Source of the DNA: Siphonodentalium dalli | Taxonomy: Eukaryota; Mollusca; Scaphopoda; Gadilida; Siphonodentaliidae | DNA: 64,000 bases | Direction: 5' to 3' | Assembly: GCA_032622095.1 (NCBI GenBank) | Contig: CP136069.1 | Coordinates: 204,958,690 to 205,022,689 of the forward strand | In this document: piece by piece, positions 9,318 to 20,935 of the stretch | How the letters are laid out: every line of letters starts with the position of its first letter | How positions within the stretch are numbered: position 1 is the first letter of the stretch | Translations under genes and position numbers: made by a program | Notes under the pieces: model-generated | What the model was told of the DNA's origin: nothing | What the model saw: the letters and a program-made list of their open reading frames with translations, nothing else | Databases searched by the model: none

Positions 9318-10602
9318 AACAGGCCTGAGAATAACGTGCCGGACATTTGCAGAATGAGGTCCCCAGAGGGTGAATTTACTGATGCTACCCCGCAAACCAT
9401 GCTAGCATCACTAAATTCTCCCTCTGGAGACCTCATTATCAGGGGTGGCACCAGAAAATCCCCGACAGAGGAGCTGTGCTCCCCGACAGGGGGGCTACAC
9501 TAAATTACACCTTATTGCCTGTTGGTATGTGAAATGAGGGCACATAGTGTGTGTGGCGAACCAATGAACAAAACCATATTGAAATAATTATAGTAAATTA
9601 ATGCCTTGCTTCTTATATATCTGAACGTAACACGTGACACATGATGGTTCCGGGTCGGGCCAAAATGCGAGGGAGTCGTCATAAAGTTTAGCAATACATC
9701 AGCCATAATTAGCAGATGAGATAACTCGAAGATTAAAACCCATGAATTGTTGTGAAAATTCCTATATTCTAGGGGGGCCACTTGTCTTCTGTGTCAGTTC
9801 TAAATTCTAATTTCTAATTTCATTAGTTGCAATTAAGTGCCAGCATGGTGTTTCACTCAAAATCACTGTCGGGGATATAGCTAACATGTGGCCTTACTGT
9901 AGGTACGCAATGGTTCTATAGACCAATGTGACCATTGTAACGAATGCCAGAGTAGCCAGCAATGATAAAGCACACATGTTTCAATAGATTTTTATTACCA
10001 CTAAAATGCTGATGGTGTAACAATACAGGGGAATACCCCCGGATTAAATGGGAACATGTGCCATGAATATTTTGTGTGGGATATATTCCGCTGTATGTTC
10101 TCTCTCTGACACTTTCCCACACTGACAGTCTGTATATGATTACTTCATCTTATACACACAACCGACTTACATATAGAAAATCCCCGACAAGTCCTCCCCG
10201 ACGAGGGGGCTAGAGCTCCCCGACAAGGGGGCTGTGCCCCCCACTGGCGCCACCCCTGCTCATTCTGCTTCAGCCTCATCTTCTCTAGAAAGTATCTTTA
10301 TTATCAAATTAGTTTAAACTTCTTCGTGAAAGATTCTTTTTTAGTTTAGTTTTGTTTCTCTATTTCCCAAAATTGGCAGACGACACCTTGCATAATTGTC
10401 TTAGTTGAGGTTCCCAATGGGTGCGCATCACAATTTTCACCATCTTGGAACCTCAATCTGAGTCTAGGTCTCCCATAGCCGATAAGGCCATGCAGCATGC
10501 AGAGGATGAATTTAGTGATGCTAGCCCTGTGAGGGATAGCGTCGCTAAACTCACCATTCAGGGACCTCATTCTGCCAATGTCTGCACCTTATTATCAGTC
10601 CT
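9318..10602. mobile_element. old hAT-type MITE, interrupted
   Basis: Arms of the AATGAGGTCCCCAGAGGG family occur at 9350-9439 and resume at 10261-10585, ending in CTCATTCTGCCAATGTCTGCACC. The ends (CCTGAGAATAA and TTATTATCAGTCC) are diverged. The break between the arms is filled by the 819-bp hAT element at 9440, so this copy is older than that insertion. Confidence 0.7.
9440..10258. mobile_element. non-autonomous hAT element, 819 bp
   Basis: The termini CAGGGGTGGCACCAG and GGCGCCACCCCTG are inverted. The flanks CTCATTAT (9432-9439) and CTCATTCT (10259-10266) form an 8-bp target duplication with one mismatch. Both are standard for hAT transposons. Just inside each end are inverted copies of 'aaaatccccgaca' and 'ctccccgacaggggggct'. 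No transposase frame survives, so it needs an enzyme from elsewhere. Confidence 0.85.
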
Positions 10603-11195
10603 CGATGGGAAACGCAATTACTGGAGCATTCTCAGGTAAGAATGCAATCTAGCTATCTGTAGTATGAGTCAATCCCCCCTCCCCCAAATAAACTATATTA
10701 CCCCTGCAAACTTAATAAAACAATTTTTTTAAATTAAGAGTTTTTAAAAACTAATGCCCTTATAACATCCGCCTGGGTACGGTACCCAGAGGTGATTTCA
10801 CATTGTGTTATCTCTATGTTGGTTAACTGAGAACACATGTGACAATAATCACCTTTGTTCTTACCAAATGTTTCCTTTCCGATAGTTCAGGGGGACAAGA
10901 GGAATGATCTTTTTGCGCCCTTCTGTCCGTATTCCGGATTTGGGTATCTTAACTGTGAAATAAATTCCTCCTACAGTTTGTATCCTATTTACCTAAAACT
11001 TCAGGATATTGTTACTGACACATTGAAGTTATGCAACAGGTATTGTGTTGACGGAAAATGTTTTTTTATTTTAGAGATTTTGACCCTTTATCGACTTTAT
11101 CGAACATTTTGGGTGAATATGCACTTCCTGTTCCTAACATTTTGGGTGAATATGCACTTCCTATTCCTCAAATTTAAATCAACTCCTCTTTCAGT
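10603..11195. other. intergenic DNA with a short direct duplication
   Basis: Mostly featureless. A 34-bp segment containing 'cattttgggtgaatatgca' is directly repeated at about 11104 and 11139. The open frame at 10855-11241 covers this duplication but has no recognisable domain. Confidence 0.45.
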
Positions 11196-11817
11196 TTGTA
11201 TCCAATCTGTCGGCAATTTCCATAGTTTGTGTCTTGGCTAGTTTAGTCAGGGGGGGATTTTTTCCGGGCACGTATGCCGGGGTGGGTGGGTAATCGATGG
11301 GACCAACAAACAATTTTTTCCGCAACTCAAAATGTATTTTCCTGCAAGTTTTTTTACTGTTGCAATGAGTTTGGCTTAAAACACCTTAGAATAAGAGAAA
11401 TAATGTAATTCTAACTGCTAAACTGACTGCAGGCAGCTATCGTGTTGTATTTTGTTGCAAATTTTGAAATCCAAGATGGCCGCTGGCAGCCATGTTTTTT
11501 GGCCGAATGACCCCAAAATGACTCGTTCCTATTTACATGTCAATGTTAACATCCATGACAAATAGTATGCACAGACATTTATATACAGCTGTTTACAGTG
11601 AATCCCCCCCGCAAATCTCTGTTTTAGTGTTAAAAGGGGGGGTAGGTGTCCAAAATGGTCGGAAAAAACTGCCGAAATTTTTTGGATGCGGGGTGGGTGG
11701 GTCCCAACAAGGGTCGAAAGGTAATCAACATACATGCCTGAATTAATTCGGAAATGTTCAGTTTGTATCCTAACTGTCGGTGATTTCCATAGTTTGTGTC
11801 TTGGCTAGTTTAGTGAG
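11196..11817. repeat. direct repeat pair enclosing a repeat mosaic
   Basis: A 55-bp segment, 'tttgtatcc...ctgtcgg' through 'catagtttgtgtcttggct', occurs at 11196-11252 and again at 11762-11817. Between the copies lie two related 'ggggtgggtgggt' segments and, at 11462-11575, a reverse-complement fragment of the tandem family found at 21431-23927 (gatggccgctggcagccat). Confidence 0.6.
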
Positions 11818-12138
11818 AAAATAATTTAGAAAATAGTGCTTGATTATTGGAACTGAGTGTCGACTTGGATTCAAATATGTGATTTTTTTTATTTGTGCAG
11901 ATTAACATTAGATCTGTCAATACAAAAGGTAGGTTTTTTATCGATAAATATGCATTTGAAATATAAAGTATATTTTCTCCTGTAGAAAAGTGGTACCCAG
12001 ATGCTGGTGGTGGTACACAGGTGCTGGTGGTGGTACCCAGGTGCTGGTGTTGACCATGATTTTTTTGCTCTTTTTTCAAAGTTTTGGAACAGTTTATCCT
12101 AGAATTGTGTACCATATTTGGAAAATATAGCTTTTTCT

Positions 12139-12278
12139 TGATCGATTGGCCATAGATTGAGGGATCGATTGGCCATAGATTGAGGGATCGATTGGCCATA
12201 GATTGAGGGATCGATTGGCCATAGATTGAGGGATCGATTGGCCATAGATTGAGGGATCAATTGGCCATAGATTGAGGC
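12139..12278. repeat. 23-bp tandem array, about six copies
   Basis: The unit GATCGATTGGCCATAGATTGAGG repeats head to tail with almost no divergence. Only one copy has CAATT in place of CGATT. Such uniformity suggests recent expansion or ongoing homogenisation. It does not encode a peptide repeat, because 23 is not a multiple of three. Confidence 0.9.
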
Positions 12279-12339
12279 GTTTGTGAATTATGGCTATTAG
12301 AAGTGAGGAGGTATTCGATTCTCTTTAGTTTAGAAAGGG

Positions 12340-12728
12340 TTAACCCTTTACCCAACAAAACGGCCAAAACCGGCCAAATAAAGCTTCAACAGCCTAAAAT
12401 ATCTTCGGTCTGTCTCAATAGAACCATACAAATATGGATATCATTGGAACCGGCTCCTTGACCACATTGTGATAGTTACAGTTATGCCCTGTGCCAATGC
12501 ATTCTCTTATATATGGGAGTCGCCTCGCATATATAAGAGAATGCATTGGCCTAAAAAAAATCTTTTTTTAACACTTTTTACCATTTATTCTTACATTCTT
12601 TAACAATTTTATAATTTTTAATGTGTTAAGCCAATGCATTCTCTTATATATGCGAGGCGACCTATGGTCGACTCGCATATATAAGAGAATGCATTGGCAC
12701 AGGGCCATTCTGTCGGTTAAAGGGTTAA
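12340..12728 (-). mobile_element. F1 TTAA-type MITE
   Basis: TTAA and the CCCTTTACCCAACA end are intact on the left. The right end reads CTGTCGGTTAAAGGG, with one change. Two shared-core hairpins are present, the first shortened by loss of the CGACC-TAT-GGTCG centre. Same orientation as the copy at 4324. Confidence 0.85.
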
Positions 12729-13553
12729 AGTGGCGCACTCGGTTTAAATTTATATACTTTTTAATTGATATTTTTACCCCTGTGATAATAATTCATAATT
12801 AAAAACAAAAAGAATGTATGTAATCCTGTGTATAATATCACATAGACAGACATTGTTAACCTAATTAAACCATTTCTACAGATGCCTCATCTGACAACCA
12901 TAATAAAGCTCATCCCACTTGTGAATATGTATGGTAATCTCCATTCTGTTCTTAATCCCAAGACAGTCTCCAAAAATAGCTTCACTGTAACCATGTACAT
13001 ATATATTGGACTACATGTACATGCTGCATTGGCTATAATATTAATTTTTAAGCTCCTTACCTGGACTTGTGTCCTGATAATCTGTGTTAATCTTAATATA
13101 ATCCACTAATCTCTATGGATTTGTGACTTTTATCTATGTTGTCGTCCAAACGTAGTGATTTGGTTTGTGTATGTCGTGTTGGATTGTGGGATATGTGGAT
13201 GTGTATCGGCTCTGTTCCATCTCATGTTCACGAGAATCTGGATTCTTATATTTCTGTGATGTAATTTGACTTAAACAATGGATCAATATAACCATTATCA
13301 TTCAAGGAAGGCTTCAGTAAGTAACTAAAGCCACATATTCTTTGACACAAACACTACTATGTTAACTTGATTTTACAAACCTTTACATTAGGCTAGAGAA
13401 AAAAAATACATGTACTAGTATATATGCCCAATTCGGATAATTTTCCAAAGTGTTTAGATCTGAAATTCAGTAGTTCAAAATAATGTATGAGTTTCATACT
13501 GGAGATAGGTGGATACCATGTACAGTGGTGTGGGTTCATTTAAGAAATGGATA
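12729..13553. other. intergenic DNA, nothing recognised
   Basis: AT-rich, with short open frames only (for example 12882-13109) and no motif, palindrome or array that could be supported. Confidence 0.4.
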
Positions 13554-13684
13554 TAGTTTGAGAGTGTTTTATTGAACAGTATTGTGCTGTGGCTGTGGGC
13601 ACATTGTATGAAGCATTTTACACTAAATGTGCTCCGATGGCCACAGTGACATACCCCTCAATAAAACACACACACGCTCAAACT
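13554..13684. mobile_element. small foldback element, 'GTTTGAG...CTCAAAC'
   Basis: AGTTTGAGAGTGTTTTATTGA is answered by TCAATAAAACACACACACG and CTCAAACT, with an internal pair GGCTGTGGGCACATT and GTGCTCCGATGGCCACAG. Related half-copies occur at about 13960-14015 (ctcaataaaacacactcaaaac) and 14245-14262 (gtgtgttttattggg). Superfamily unknown. Confidence 0.6.
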
Positions 13685-14359
13685 AAATTCCCTGTTTTTC
13701 CATCCCTAACTCAAATTTAGCTATATATCTCCAGTTCTCTTAAAACCATTATTTCAATCTCTTCCAGTCTGATCGATACCCCTCTCTCACTTATTGGGGA
13801 AGGGGGCATGTCGCCAAAGAGGAGAAGACTTCATATAAGCCCTCTGGCTTGTTGTCTGATCCTCGTTTCCATACACTAACTCTTCTATTTTGTTTATATG
13901 TGTCATCTGTATATTATGTTATTTTATTGATGGAAATAAAAATATGTTTACACTAAACTACATTCATTATGACCACAGCGACATACCTCTCAATAAAACA
14001 CACTCAAAACTACATTCATTTCTAATATTTATATTTTCTTTATTAATGTATGTAAACTCAGCTGGGTATATTACAACATGCAGCACTACAAGTTGGCCCA
14101 ATATTCTACCTGTGTGTTATCGAGCGACTAGTAATTACCTATAACCATGCACTGTGAAAGCGATCGACTAGTAATTACCTATAAACACGCCCAGTTATTC
14201 TAAAAGACCGCGTTTAGTCATTAAGGTCAATATCGGTTCTTATTATTGTGTGTTTTATTGGGATATGAAACACATGACCCAATCCACAGTTGACCAATCA
14301 TGGAGCAGGATTTAGTGTAACACACACACATGGGTATGTAAATATTATGAAATTAACCC

Positions 14360-14470
14360 TATGTGTGGTCTTTCCTCCACCAATAAAACTGACAATATCG
14401 TGATACGGCCTGACGGCTGAATTGACACTGAAGACCAAGAATCAGCAAACCAATAAGCCTGCAAATAGTC
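14360..14470 (+). mobile_element. SINE tail remnant
   Basis: The string 'tcctccaccaataaaactgacaatatcgtgatacggcc' and the following A-rich 'aagaccaagaatcagc' match the 3' half of the tRNA-derived SINE at 40470. No tRNA-like head is visible upstream, so this is a 5'-truncated or decayed copy. Confidence 0.55.
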
Positions 14471-15014
14471 ACAGTGTGTCTGTCTTTTGTAGAATGAGGT
14501 CCTGTCACGGAAGGGTTAAATTTCACTCTATTTCTTGAATAGAGTTATCTCCCATGTCACGAAATATCACCTGTGATGGGGTCCAACTTTTTTACATCTA
14601 AAGTCTGATTTCAGAGATGTATTTCCAAAAAAGGTTGTGTCTAATTTCAACACATACTTTAATAAGGAAATATATCTCTTGAAGTTGATTATAAACAATA
14701 TTTATTCCTTTGGTCATTTGAAATTTAGAAATTCTTTGCAGATAACATCTATTAATCTGAGGACCATTGTGGAAATAAGTCTTCCCATTTATGGGTCAGA
14801 CTTTTCAATGTTATCCTCAGTGCGATGGGTGAGTCTTATTACACTTCTTTAAAAAATCAATATATTTTATTAAATAAATTCTAATGAACGAAACTGAAAT
14901 TAACCATTCATATTAACGTTTGACACTGTTTAGATATTTTCTCTTATGTTTTTAAATCTACTGTATACAATCTAACCTGTAATATCTTATGGTCCATTTA
15001 AACTGTAGGACCTT

Positions 15015-15917
15015 TTTATACGCCCTTTTGAAAAAAAGGCCGTATTATAGTATTGGTTCTTATCCGTCCGGGCGTCCGGGCGTCCGTCCGTCCGTTAACC
15101 TGTTGTCCGGATGATAACTTTAGTTAGAGTGAATCAAAATTAGTAAAATTTGGTATGTGGGTTTATTAGCCGAAAAGTAAGTTCAAGTTCGAATTTGGGT
15201 TCCGCCCGCCAATTTTCACCGGAGTTATGCCCCTTATTTAACGTTTTTTGACTTGGAAAATCCTTGAAATTTGTTGTCCGGATGATAACTTTAGTATAGT
15301 TTATCGGAATGAATCCAAATTTGGTATATTACTTTCTCCCACCAAAACACAGGTCAAGTTCGAACTTGGGTTCTGTCCGACCATTTTTGGCAGAGTTATG
15401 CCCCTTTTTCGACTCAGAAAATTCAGTTTTTCTTATGTTTTTGGTTTCCGGATGATGACTCGATTTTGGAATGTTTTAATCCGATAATTTTTGCGAGAGT
15501 TATGGCCCCTTTTTTGACGTAATTTGACTTAGAAAATCCCTGAAATTTGTTGTCCGGATGATAACTTTAGTTAGAGTGAACCGATTTCAATCAAGTTTGG
15601 TATGTGGGTTTATTAGGAGAAAAGACAGCTCAAGTTCGAATTTGGGTTCCGTCCGCCAATTTTCACCGGAGTTATGCCCCTTATTTGACGTAATTTGACT
15701 TAGAAAATCCCTGAAATTTGTTGTCCGGATGATAACTTTACTAGAGCTTATTGGATTCAATGATAATTTGGTATATTACTTTCTCCCACCAAAACACAGG
15801 TCAAGTTCAAATTTGAGTTCCGTCCGCCAATTTTTACCAGAGTTATGCCCCTTTTTTTACCAGTTTCCGCCGACCCAAGAGAGGGCGTATATTGCACGCC
15901 CAGCGTAGCTCTTGTTG
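15015..15917. repeat. dispersed array with 'ccgtccgtccg' head and 'gagttatgcccctt' monomers
   Basis: It starts near 'acgcccttttgaaaaaaagg' and ends near 'gagggcgtatattgcacgcc', which are partly complementary (ACGCCCTT and AGGGCGT). In between are about five degenerate monomers, each with 'tgttgtccggatgataact', 'ggtatgtgggttt', 'aagttcgaatttgggttc' and 'gagttatgcccctt'. This looks like a non-autonomous element with internal tandem repeats, but its class is not certain. Confidence 0.65.
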
Positions 15918-15947
15918 TAATATGTTTTTACATCGCACCAAATAAAT

Positions 15948-16383
15948 CTATCTGTTTGTCATTTGCAGAATGATGTCCCCAGAGGGTGAATTTAGTGACA
16001 ATATCCCACATGACAGGCTAGCATCACCAAATTCACCCTCTGGGAACCTCATTCTGTTGAGGCCTTAACGGCTATGGGAAACCAAGGATCCGATTGAAGT
16101 TCCCCAGTTGAAGTTGGTGATGTTCATCCATCAGTCACTTCGATCGATTATGCATTTTATCTTCTGCAATTAGGGGATATAGAATCTTCCCAGAAGGGAA
16201 AAAGTTACTAAAAACAATGTTAATTTGAGACTATAGATACTTTCCAGAAGATGTGTCCCCAGAATGAGGTCCCCGGAGGGTGAATTTGATGATGCTAGCC
16301 AACTGTGTGGGATAGCGTCACTAAATTCACCCTCTGGGGACCTCATTCTGCAAATGACAAACACCACTATTTTCAAGCTTGTG
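15948..16383. mobile_element. hAT-type foldback MITE, double-palindrome form
   Basis: The left arm is TTTGTCATTTGCAGAATGATG and the right arm CATTCTGCAAATGACAAACACC, ending in ATTTTCAAGCTTG, close to the CTATTTCAAGGCTTG terminus of the copy at 5520. Two inner AGAGGGTGAATTTRGTGA palindromes are separated by a spacer (gttcatccatcagtcactt). Similar in layout to the copies at 274 and 19623. Confidence 0.7.
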
Positions 16384-16385
16384 AC

Positions 16386-16580
16386 CAACGATTTCATCAT
16401 TTCCTAGTATCCATGAGAAGGTCACGGACATTTGTTTTTGTTTTTTTGCCCCCTGCATGGATTTATCAACCTTGTTTCATATTGATCTGGTAGTTTATAT
16501 AAATGTACTTTACCAAGTATATAAAATGTTATACAAAAATAGAAAAACCTGTCACTTCAATCGTGTGTTGTGTCAATAAA
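16386..16580 (+). repeat. local direct repeat, copy 1 of 3
   Basis: The segment from 'atttcatcatttcctagta' to 'tgtgtcaataaattta' recurs at 17140-17332 with about 85-90% similarity by eye; its first 35 bases recur again near 17812. It contains 'ttgccccctgcatggatt'. The copies flank an F4 fragment and a SINE remnant, suggesting a small segmental duplication. No coding potential is recognised. Confidence 0.65.
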
Positions 16581-16879
16581 TTTAAAGCCTCCTGTAGCTG
16601 TTTATTAGCTTCATTCGAGGTCTGTGTATTATAAAGGTGGTGGTTGGTGGGGGGCAGGGGATATCATGAATCTATCGTCGTTTGTTGAACGTATGGTCGG
16701 AATTTTTTTTAAGGGAACTATATATACATGTATGTACATGTCAATGTATACACTTCTCCATCTTTTTTGTGCAAGGGAGAAGCAACTTCTCTCTGTTATT
16801 CTATTCTGATGGGGGAGGGGAGACTCGGGCTGGGGATATCATGAATTTGGAGTTACTAGAGCAGAAGGATTTCTATTCA

Positions 16880-17011
16880 TTGCATGGTGAGGAAATGTTC
16901 CGATAATTAGTTCAACAAATGACCATAAGAAAATTTATTATCTGAACATTTCCTAAGGGAACTACACGTCCATGGGTATTTAGTCAATGAATATTTAGGA
17001 AAGAAAGGGTT
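16880..17011. mobile_element. F4 TTAA-type fragment
   Basis: 'gaggaaatgttccgataat' and 'tttattatctgaacatttcc' form the F4 internal inverted repeat, followed by 'gtatttagtcaatg' and a GAAAGGGTTGA end resembling the F4 terminus. Only one half-unit remains. Confidence 0.55.
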
Positions 17012-17039
17012 GAAGATGATTTGTGTGTTGTGTGATTTA

Positions 17040-17136
17040 TATGACTCATGCGGTCTTCCTCCACCAATATTATAAATCTGACAATGTTATGATATCACAC
17101 AGCGTCTAAATCAATGCTTATAGCCCCAACAATCAA
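17040..17136 (+). mobile_element. decayed SINE tail
   Basis: 'cggtcttcctccaccaata', 'tctgacaatgttatgatat' and a terminal 'ccccaacaatcaacc' align by eye with the tail of the SINE at 40470. No A or B box is recognisable. Confidence 0.4.
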
Positions 17137-17139
17137 CCA

Positions 17140-17332
17140 TTTCATCATTCCCTAGTACCCATGAGAAGGTCATGGCCATTTGTTTTTGTTTTTTTGCCCC
17201 CTGCACGGATTTATCAACCTTGTTTCTCAGAGATCTGATAGTTTATATAAATGTGCTTTACCAAGAAAATATAACGTCATACAAAATAGCAAAACCTGTC
17301 ACTTCAATTGTAAGTTGTGTCAATAAATTTAA
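17140..17332 (+). repeat. local direct repeat, copy 2 of 3
   Basis: Partner of 16386-16580, sharing 'catgagaaggtca', 'tttgtttttgttttttt', 'gatttatcaaccttgttt' and 'aaaacctgtcacttcaat'. Confidence 0.65.
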
Positions 17333-17518
17333 TCCCAGGTACAAATGCTATCTGTTTAACTTACCCACCGCAGTCAGTTACCCCTTGTGTTCTATTGACT
17401 GTAAAATTTTCGCAGTCAATTTCAAAAAGCTTCTTTTGCAACTGAAGTCCCTTTTGTTTCATTCTGGTGTTAGCTTCCTGGTTGTATCTGCATTCAGTTG
17501 CCTAGTATTATTATGAAA

Positions 17519-17734
17519 TTAACCCTTTCAGTGCCAGGGGCCGATCTCATCGGCCCTAATTTACGGTCTGTAAAAAATTGTAAAAAATAATAACAAATGA
17601 TGAAAAATTGTTAGGCCAATGCATTCTCTTATATATGCGAGGCGACCTATGGTCGACTCGCATATATAAGAGAATGCATTGGCACAGGGTATATGGGTTG
17701 ATACAAAAATCGGACCTGGCACTGAAAGGGTTAA
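17519..17734. mobile_element. F3 TTAA-type MITE, 216 bp
   Basis: TTAACCCTTTCAGTGCCAGG at the left and CCTGGCACTGAAAGGGTTAA at the right are perfect inverted ends with TTAA included. Inside is a small hairpin (GGGCCGAT-CTC-ATCGGCCC) and one complete copy of the shared CCAATGCATTC palindrome (17614-17681). It shows that the same palindromic core occurs behind a third, distinct terminus. Confidence 0.88.
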
Positions 17735-18146
17735 CCCTCTGTGCTGGTTTTTAACGACCCGTGAAACTGACATTCCTATAGTGGCTGAACTCTAACTCCC
17801 AAGCAGACAACCATTTGATCATTCCCTGGTATCTATGAAAAGAGCAATGAGTATGTCAGTCTGTGCATCTATGTATGCATCCGACTTACCTTTCCCCAAG
17901 CGTAACTTGAGTGCATAAGACATTTCTGCCACTGGTGGCCGTGGGGTTGGGGGGGGGGGAGTATCCCATTGGGACAGCCCACCTCTAATTTCTCTAATTT
18001 CCAATGACATTCAGATATTTAATATAAGCAGATGGTAGGCTGAGAAGCACCCAATGGATTCCCATTTATTCATTTGTTGGGAAACTCAGATTAGTTCAGA
18101 AGATTCTAGCCAGTGAGTAGTTACTTAGTTCCCATTTCCAGATTAT

Positions 18147-18722
18147 TTTTAGTCGAGTTTTTCAAAAACTCGACTTATGGTTTGACGAGGGACGGGCGGC
18201 GGGCGGGCGGACCTAAAGAATGCCTTCTAACTTTGACATTTGTGAACGGATTCAAAACAATTTTGGTATGTGAGTTGCTCCCAATGACTATTTACTGCCT
18301 GTAGAAAATGGGTCACGTCCGAAATTTTTGACAAGAGTTATCCATCTTTGATGACTTTTTTGCAATTTTATCACCTGTTATATAGCGCGATAACTCAATC
18401 AAATAATAACTGATTACAACCATATTTGATATATGAGTCTCTTGCAACAATATCTCAGACAAGTTCGAAAACCATGTTTGTCCGAATTTTTCCCCGGAGT
18501 TATGGGCCTTAGTTTGTCTATTTTTAGCATTTTTTTTTCACCGCTAGCACGATAACTCAATTAAATATTAACTGATTCAAACCATATTTGGTATATTAGT
18601 CTCTTGCAACAATATCTTGGACGAGTTCGAAAAACCAGGTTTGTCCGAATTTTTGGGCCTTGTGTGGGCCTTATTGCCAAGTTATTGGCAGAATTGATTT
18701 TCGACTGCCAATAAACTCGACA
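18147..18722. repeat. dispersed array with 'gtcgagtttttcaaaaactcgac' head
   Basis: It opens with a short palindrome (GTCGAGTTTTT and its complement AAAAACTCGAC) and closes near 'aataaactcgacat', so the ends are inverted. The interior has 'gacgggcggcgggcgggcgg' and two monomers containing 'gcgataactcaat', 'ccatatttgatatatgagt' and 'acaagttcgaaaaccatg'. Same broad class as 15015-15917; non-coding. Confidence 0.65.
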
Positions 18723-18929
18723 TAGCATCTTAGATGTGTACCCCTTGTTTTGATATTTTAAGATGCATTGAGGGTTCCAGGCCGATTTTTCTGACATCTA
18801 TATTACTGTTATTTAGATTCTAGTGTATAAAATAAAATGTTTGGATCATGCAATAAGTGCTACAGGGAAGTTGCTTTTTGTTTGATATTTTTTCGATGTT
18901 TTAGAGGGACACCAAAAATTATTTAGTTA

Positions 18930-19047
18930 ATTCTCAATAACAATATGATTTTAATTCTCAATAACAATATGATTTTAATTCTCAATAACAATATGATTTT
19001 AATTCTCAATAACAATATGATTTTAATTCTCAATAACAATATGATTT
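18930..19047. repeat. 24-bp tandem array, five copies
   Basis: The unit ATTCTCAATAACAATATGATTTTA is nearly perfect in all copies. Because 24 is divisible by three, a forward frame reads a repeated MILILNNN peptide, but this is a property of the array and no gene is proposed. Confidence 0.9.
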
Positions 19048-19249
19048 TGTTTGTTATGTTTAGTTCTAGTTCATATGTCATATTTGTTTTTTTCAACATT
19101 TTAAAAACAGAACAAAGCAGAAAATAACGTTAGATCAGATTTGAAATGTTGTTGTTGTAAATGGAGGTCTGGAACCCTGAATGCTTTTTAAAGTTTTTGA
19201 GTATGGGGGGGGGGGGGGGGAAATGGGTTGAAGATTACACCTTGGTGGA

Positions 19250-20935
19250 ATCTATCAAACGAAATGAGCTTAATGCAATGCCCTACTCTGTGTTCACCTT
19301 ACCCTCTGTTTCTGTCTTGTTAATAATGCTCTGTTAGAAATAGAAATCTTCAAATCAATCATCTGATTTTATTCTCGTTGATTCTCGTCTGAGAAAGTGG
19401 AAGGAAAAAAATGTAAGCTGTCTGAACATGGCTGTATGATCGTTTTACCCTGAGAGATATTTAACGTAAGCTGTCTGAACATGGCTGTATGATCGCTTTC
19501 CCTTGAGAGATATTTTTGTTCCGTATTACATTATTGATAAGGCCATGATTTGCGGATCCGCCAGCACGAAAATTCATGTTTTTTATAACAAATCATATTG
19601 TTAATTTCCTGTTATTTTCATGCATGAATTTAGTGTGTCTGTCATTTGCAGAATGAGGTCACCAGAGGGTGAATTAGTGACACTATCCTGCATAGTGGGC
19701 TAGCATCACCAAATTCACCCTCTGTGGACCTCATTCTGCTTGGCTTCAACTGTTACGGGAGACATAGACTCAGATTGAAGTTCCCAAATGATAAATATTA
19801 TGATGTTCACCCATTGGGCACCTCGATTAGGCAATGTGTCGTCTGCCAATTTGGGGATATATAGAAACTAAACTAAAAAAGAAATAGAATCTTTGTGAAT
19901 AAGTTTCTATAGAAATTTGATAATAAAGAAACTTTCCAGAGAAGATGAGGCCTAAGCAGAATGAGGTCCCCATAGGGTGAATTTAGAATGCAGGATAGCG
20001 TCACTAAATTCCCCTGTGGGGACCTCATTCTGCAAATGACTGTGCAGGCACACTAAACTCAGGCTTAATGGCCCTCATGGTAACAAAAATGTATAATGAC
20101 CAATATAGATGCTACAGCTGGCACAGCATGATGACATAATGCTGCTAATTTAGAAAATCTTGAAACTGCTTGAAGGTATTGCAAATGTCAGACACACTAT
20201 ATCCAGGCTTGTGCCCATATCTGCTCATCCCACCTTATAATTTGTTTGGTTACATATGAATTTCCTGTAATAAAGAGCATGAATTTTGGTAAAACATTTA
20301 TGTTGACATTTTTTACTATCCATTATCAGCCCTCTTGAAAAAATGTATTGCATATATAGTGAGGTTGAATGAAATTTTGTGTTTGGGCCAGCTCTCCCTT
20401 CATATAGTCCACCATCTGTCCCACACCCTCTACAGTCTCTGCAACAGTGTGAGTTAATTCACAAAGGAAGACTGTGACAGAGGCTGGCACAATGAACCCA
20501 CAGGTTATTTAATGATGGGTATTCTTTATAATGATAGCTGGTCATTTTTATTATGTAAGAACTTTGTTTGAACCGCCATCGTGGTATATCAAACAGATTT
20601 TTGAGGGTTAATTGTTTCAAAGGGAAATTTTATGGTATTATGGATTGGGCATGTAAATCAAATAAGTCTTGGACACAATCCCACTTGTGATGAAAGTTAT
20701 TTTTTATAGAGGAATTCCATGTGCAAGATAGTTTCAATAATATTCTTGACAATTTCTTGTTAGTAGAGAGAGAGAGAAAAAAATACTATTAAATCAATCT
20801 GAATACAGTTATATGACGTTTACTCCCTGTGGGATGTTTATGTTTTCAACCTTCCCGTGAGTGCCACCATAATGACTTTTGATATATAGGAATCCTACCT
20901 TGCTATTTAAAGACAGCTAGTTAACATTAACCCTT
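19250..20935 (+). repeat. diverged third copy of the A/B duplication start
   Basis: At 19250-19430 the phrases 'tgctctgttagaaata', 'tcaaatcaatcatctgat' and 'gtggaaggaaaaaa' parallel 24079-24250. At 20810-20925 'gggatgtttatgttt', 'gagtgccaccataatgac' and 'tgatatataggaatc' parallel 24280-24350. An hAT MITE at 19623-20067 and other DNA sit between the two matching parts. This appears to be an older, transposon-split relative of the A/B unit. Confidence 0.55.
19623..20067. mobile_element. hAT-type foldback MITE
   Basis: The left end is CATGAATTTAGTGTGTCTGTC and the right end CACTAAACTCAGGCTTA, with two inner AGAGGGTGAATTAGTGA palindromes and a 'cccattgggcacctcgatta' middle. Same long form as the copy at 274. 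It lies inside the diverged duplication copy. Confidence 0.7.

Noticed and set aside
16624-16906. Two overlapping small frames around 'ggtggtggttggtggggggcagg'
   Set aside because: Low-complexity DNA without coding evidence.
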